Positions 38,967 through 39,890 of a stretch of DNA of 39,890 nt are shown here, piece by piece. The notes beneath the pieces were generated by a model, which was not told the origin of the DNA, searched no databases, and worked only from the letters and a program-made list of their open reading frames with translations. The first letter of the stretch is position 1, and each line of letters starts with the position of its first letter. Origin of the DNA: Fimenecus sp045632525 (lineage in GTDB: Bacteria; Bacillota; Clostridia; Oscillospirales; Acutalibacteraceae); contig JAZQWV010000079.1 in assembly GCA_045632525.1 (NCBI GenBank), positions 1 through 39,890 of the forward strand, written 5' to 3'. The position numbers and the translations under genes were made by a program.

Positions 38967-39890
38967 TTGGATATTCAGGCAATAAAAAACACAATTGAAA
39001 ACGGCAATGCAGTTTTGGGTATTGAAATGGGTTCAACCCGAATTAAAGCCGTTTTAATTGATGAAAAACATAACCCTATTGCACAGGGAAGCCACGGTTG
39101 GGAAAATCGTTTTGAAAATGGTGTTTGGACATATCATTTAGATGATGTTTGGGCAGGACTTCAGGATGCTTATAAAAACTTAAAAGCAGATGTAGAAGAA
39201 AAATATGGCGTAAAACTTACAAAGTTCAAAGCAATGGGTTTTTCTGCAATGATGCACGGTTATCTTCCATTCGATAAAGATGGAAATCAACTTGCTGAAT
39301 TTAGAACATGGAGAAATACAATTACAGAAAAGGCTTCAGCAGAACTCACAGAACTTTTCAAATTTAACATTCCACAGAGATGGAGTATAGCTCATCTCTA
39401 TCAGGCTATGCTTAATAAGGAAGACCATCTTCCTAATATTGATTTCCTTACAACACTTGAAGGTTATGTTCATTGGATGCTCACAGGTGAGAAGGTAATC
39501 GGTATCGGTGAAGCAGCAGGCATGTTCCCGATTGATAGCACAAAAAATTGTTATGACGAAAAAATGGTTGAACAGTTTGACGCTTTAGTAAAATCAAAAG
39601 GATATTCATTCAATTTGCTTGATATTCTTCCAAAAATCTTACTTGCAGGCGATAATGCAGGAACTCTTACAAAAGATGGAGCATTACTTCTTGACCCAAC
39701 AGGCGAATTAGAAGCAAGTTGCCCACTTTGCCCACCAGAAGGTGATGCAGGTACAGGTATGGTTGCAACAAATAGTGTTGCAGCAAAAACAGGTAACATT
39801 TCTGCAGGTACATCGATTTTTGGTATGATAGTGCTCGATAAAGCTCTTTCAGATGTTTACACAGAAATTGATATGGTTACAACTCCAACA
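38967..39890 (+). CDS. FGGY-family carbohydrate kinase, 3' end outside window
   Basis: 308 codons of an ATP-dependent sugar kinase are open to the right edge. The start is TTG, 9 bases after AAGGAG; no ATG fits. The first phosphate-binding motif reads LGIEMGSTRIKAVLID, with Glu in place of the usual Asp of the xylulokinase/ribulokinase DxGT motif. Family segments GFSAMMHGYL, FRTWRN, TTLEGYVHWMLTGE and SAGTSIFGM follow. The substrate may be a pentulose or similar sugar; it cannot be set from this part. Neighbouring glycosidases suggest a carbohydrate-use setting. Confidence 0.83.
   Translation, partial: MDIQAIKNTIENGNAVLGIEMGSTRIKAVLIDEKHNPIAQGSHGWENRFENGVWTYHLDDVWAGLQDAYKNLKADVEEKYGVKLTKFKAMGFSAMMHGYLPFDKDGNQLAEFRTWRNTITEKASAELTELFKFNIPQRWSIAHLYQAMLNKEDHLPNIDFLTTLEGYVHWMLTGEKVIGIGEAAGMFPIDSTKNCYDEKMVEQFDALVKSKGYSFNLLDILPKILLAGDNAGTLTKDGALLLDPTGELEASCPLCPPEGDAGTGMVATNSVAAKTGNISAGTSIFGMIVLDKALSDVYTEIDMVTTPT

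Overview
The window reads as a 39.9 kb piece of chromosome from a low-GC, endospore-forming member of the Clostridia (Firmicutes/Bacillota), most likely an anaerobic gut-type lineage near Ruminococcaceae/Oscillospiraceae. The evidence is AT-rich DNA with strong GGAGG-type ribosome sites, spoIIGA-sigE, a BofC-type and a SpoIVFB-type protein, an RNase J with a lysine-rich N-terminal extension, feoAB with a small Cys-rich partner, and several carbohydrate-degradation genes. The species-level placement is inference. Gene density is high, no intergenic gap exceeds about 300 bases, and no tRNA, rRNA, CRISPR array or transposase gene was seen.

Layout. 1-2.9 kb: the 3' part of a GH63-like glycosidase, convergent with a short BofC-domain protein. 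3-5.4 kb: class A penicillin-binding protein with its own promoter, leader hairpin and terminator. 5.4-9.9 kb: a tightly overlapped carA-like/carB-like/ruvX operon ending in a strong terminator. 9.9-11.4 kb: spoIIGA-sigE. 11.5-16 kb: a three-gene glycerol-3-phosphate-type oxidoreductase module (FAD protein with a [2Fe-2S] domain, NAD/FAD protein, DUF1667 protein) overlapping a GH29 alpha-L-fucosidase. 16-18.2 kb (minus strand): a GPH sugar symporter and rnhA. 18.3-28 kb: a long housekeeping run rnj-gdpP-rplI-dnaB-tilS-hpt-ftsH. 28-32.3 kb: NERD protein, small membrane protein, SpoIVFB-like protease, and a radical SAM protein with its DUF2344 partner. 32.4-33.2 kb: an XRE-type regulator with a small partner. 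33.2-34.9 kb: rplS, a roughly 160-bp palindromic element, prmA. 34.9-37.6 kb: feoA-feoB-Cys-rich protein behind two iron-box-like dyads. 37.6 kb to the end: a GH5 lipoprotein and a 3'-truncated FGGY kinase.

The most unusual content is the carA/carB-like pair. Both frames are intact across 4 kb and are recognisable along almost their whole length, yet the CarA-like subunit has lost all three glutaminase triad residues. The CarB-like subunit has lost the glycine-rich loop and a metal ligand of its first ATP-grasp domain, and roughly 60 residues plus the metal ligands of the second. It looks like a retained, catalytically dead carbamoyl-phosphate synthetase complex: two pseudoenzymes kept together, with the C-terminal allosteric domain still recognisable. 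Its function cannot be read from the sequence. A regulatory or effector-sensing role is a hypothesis.

Other unexplained structure includes a near-perfect 48-bp inverted repeat covering the ribosome site and start codon of the small membrane protein upstream of the SpoIVFB-like protease, the MITE-like palindrome between rplS and prmA, twin dyads ahead of feoA, and related AACC/GGTT palindromes ahead of the XRE regulator.
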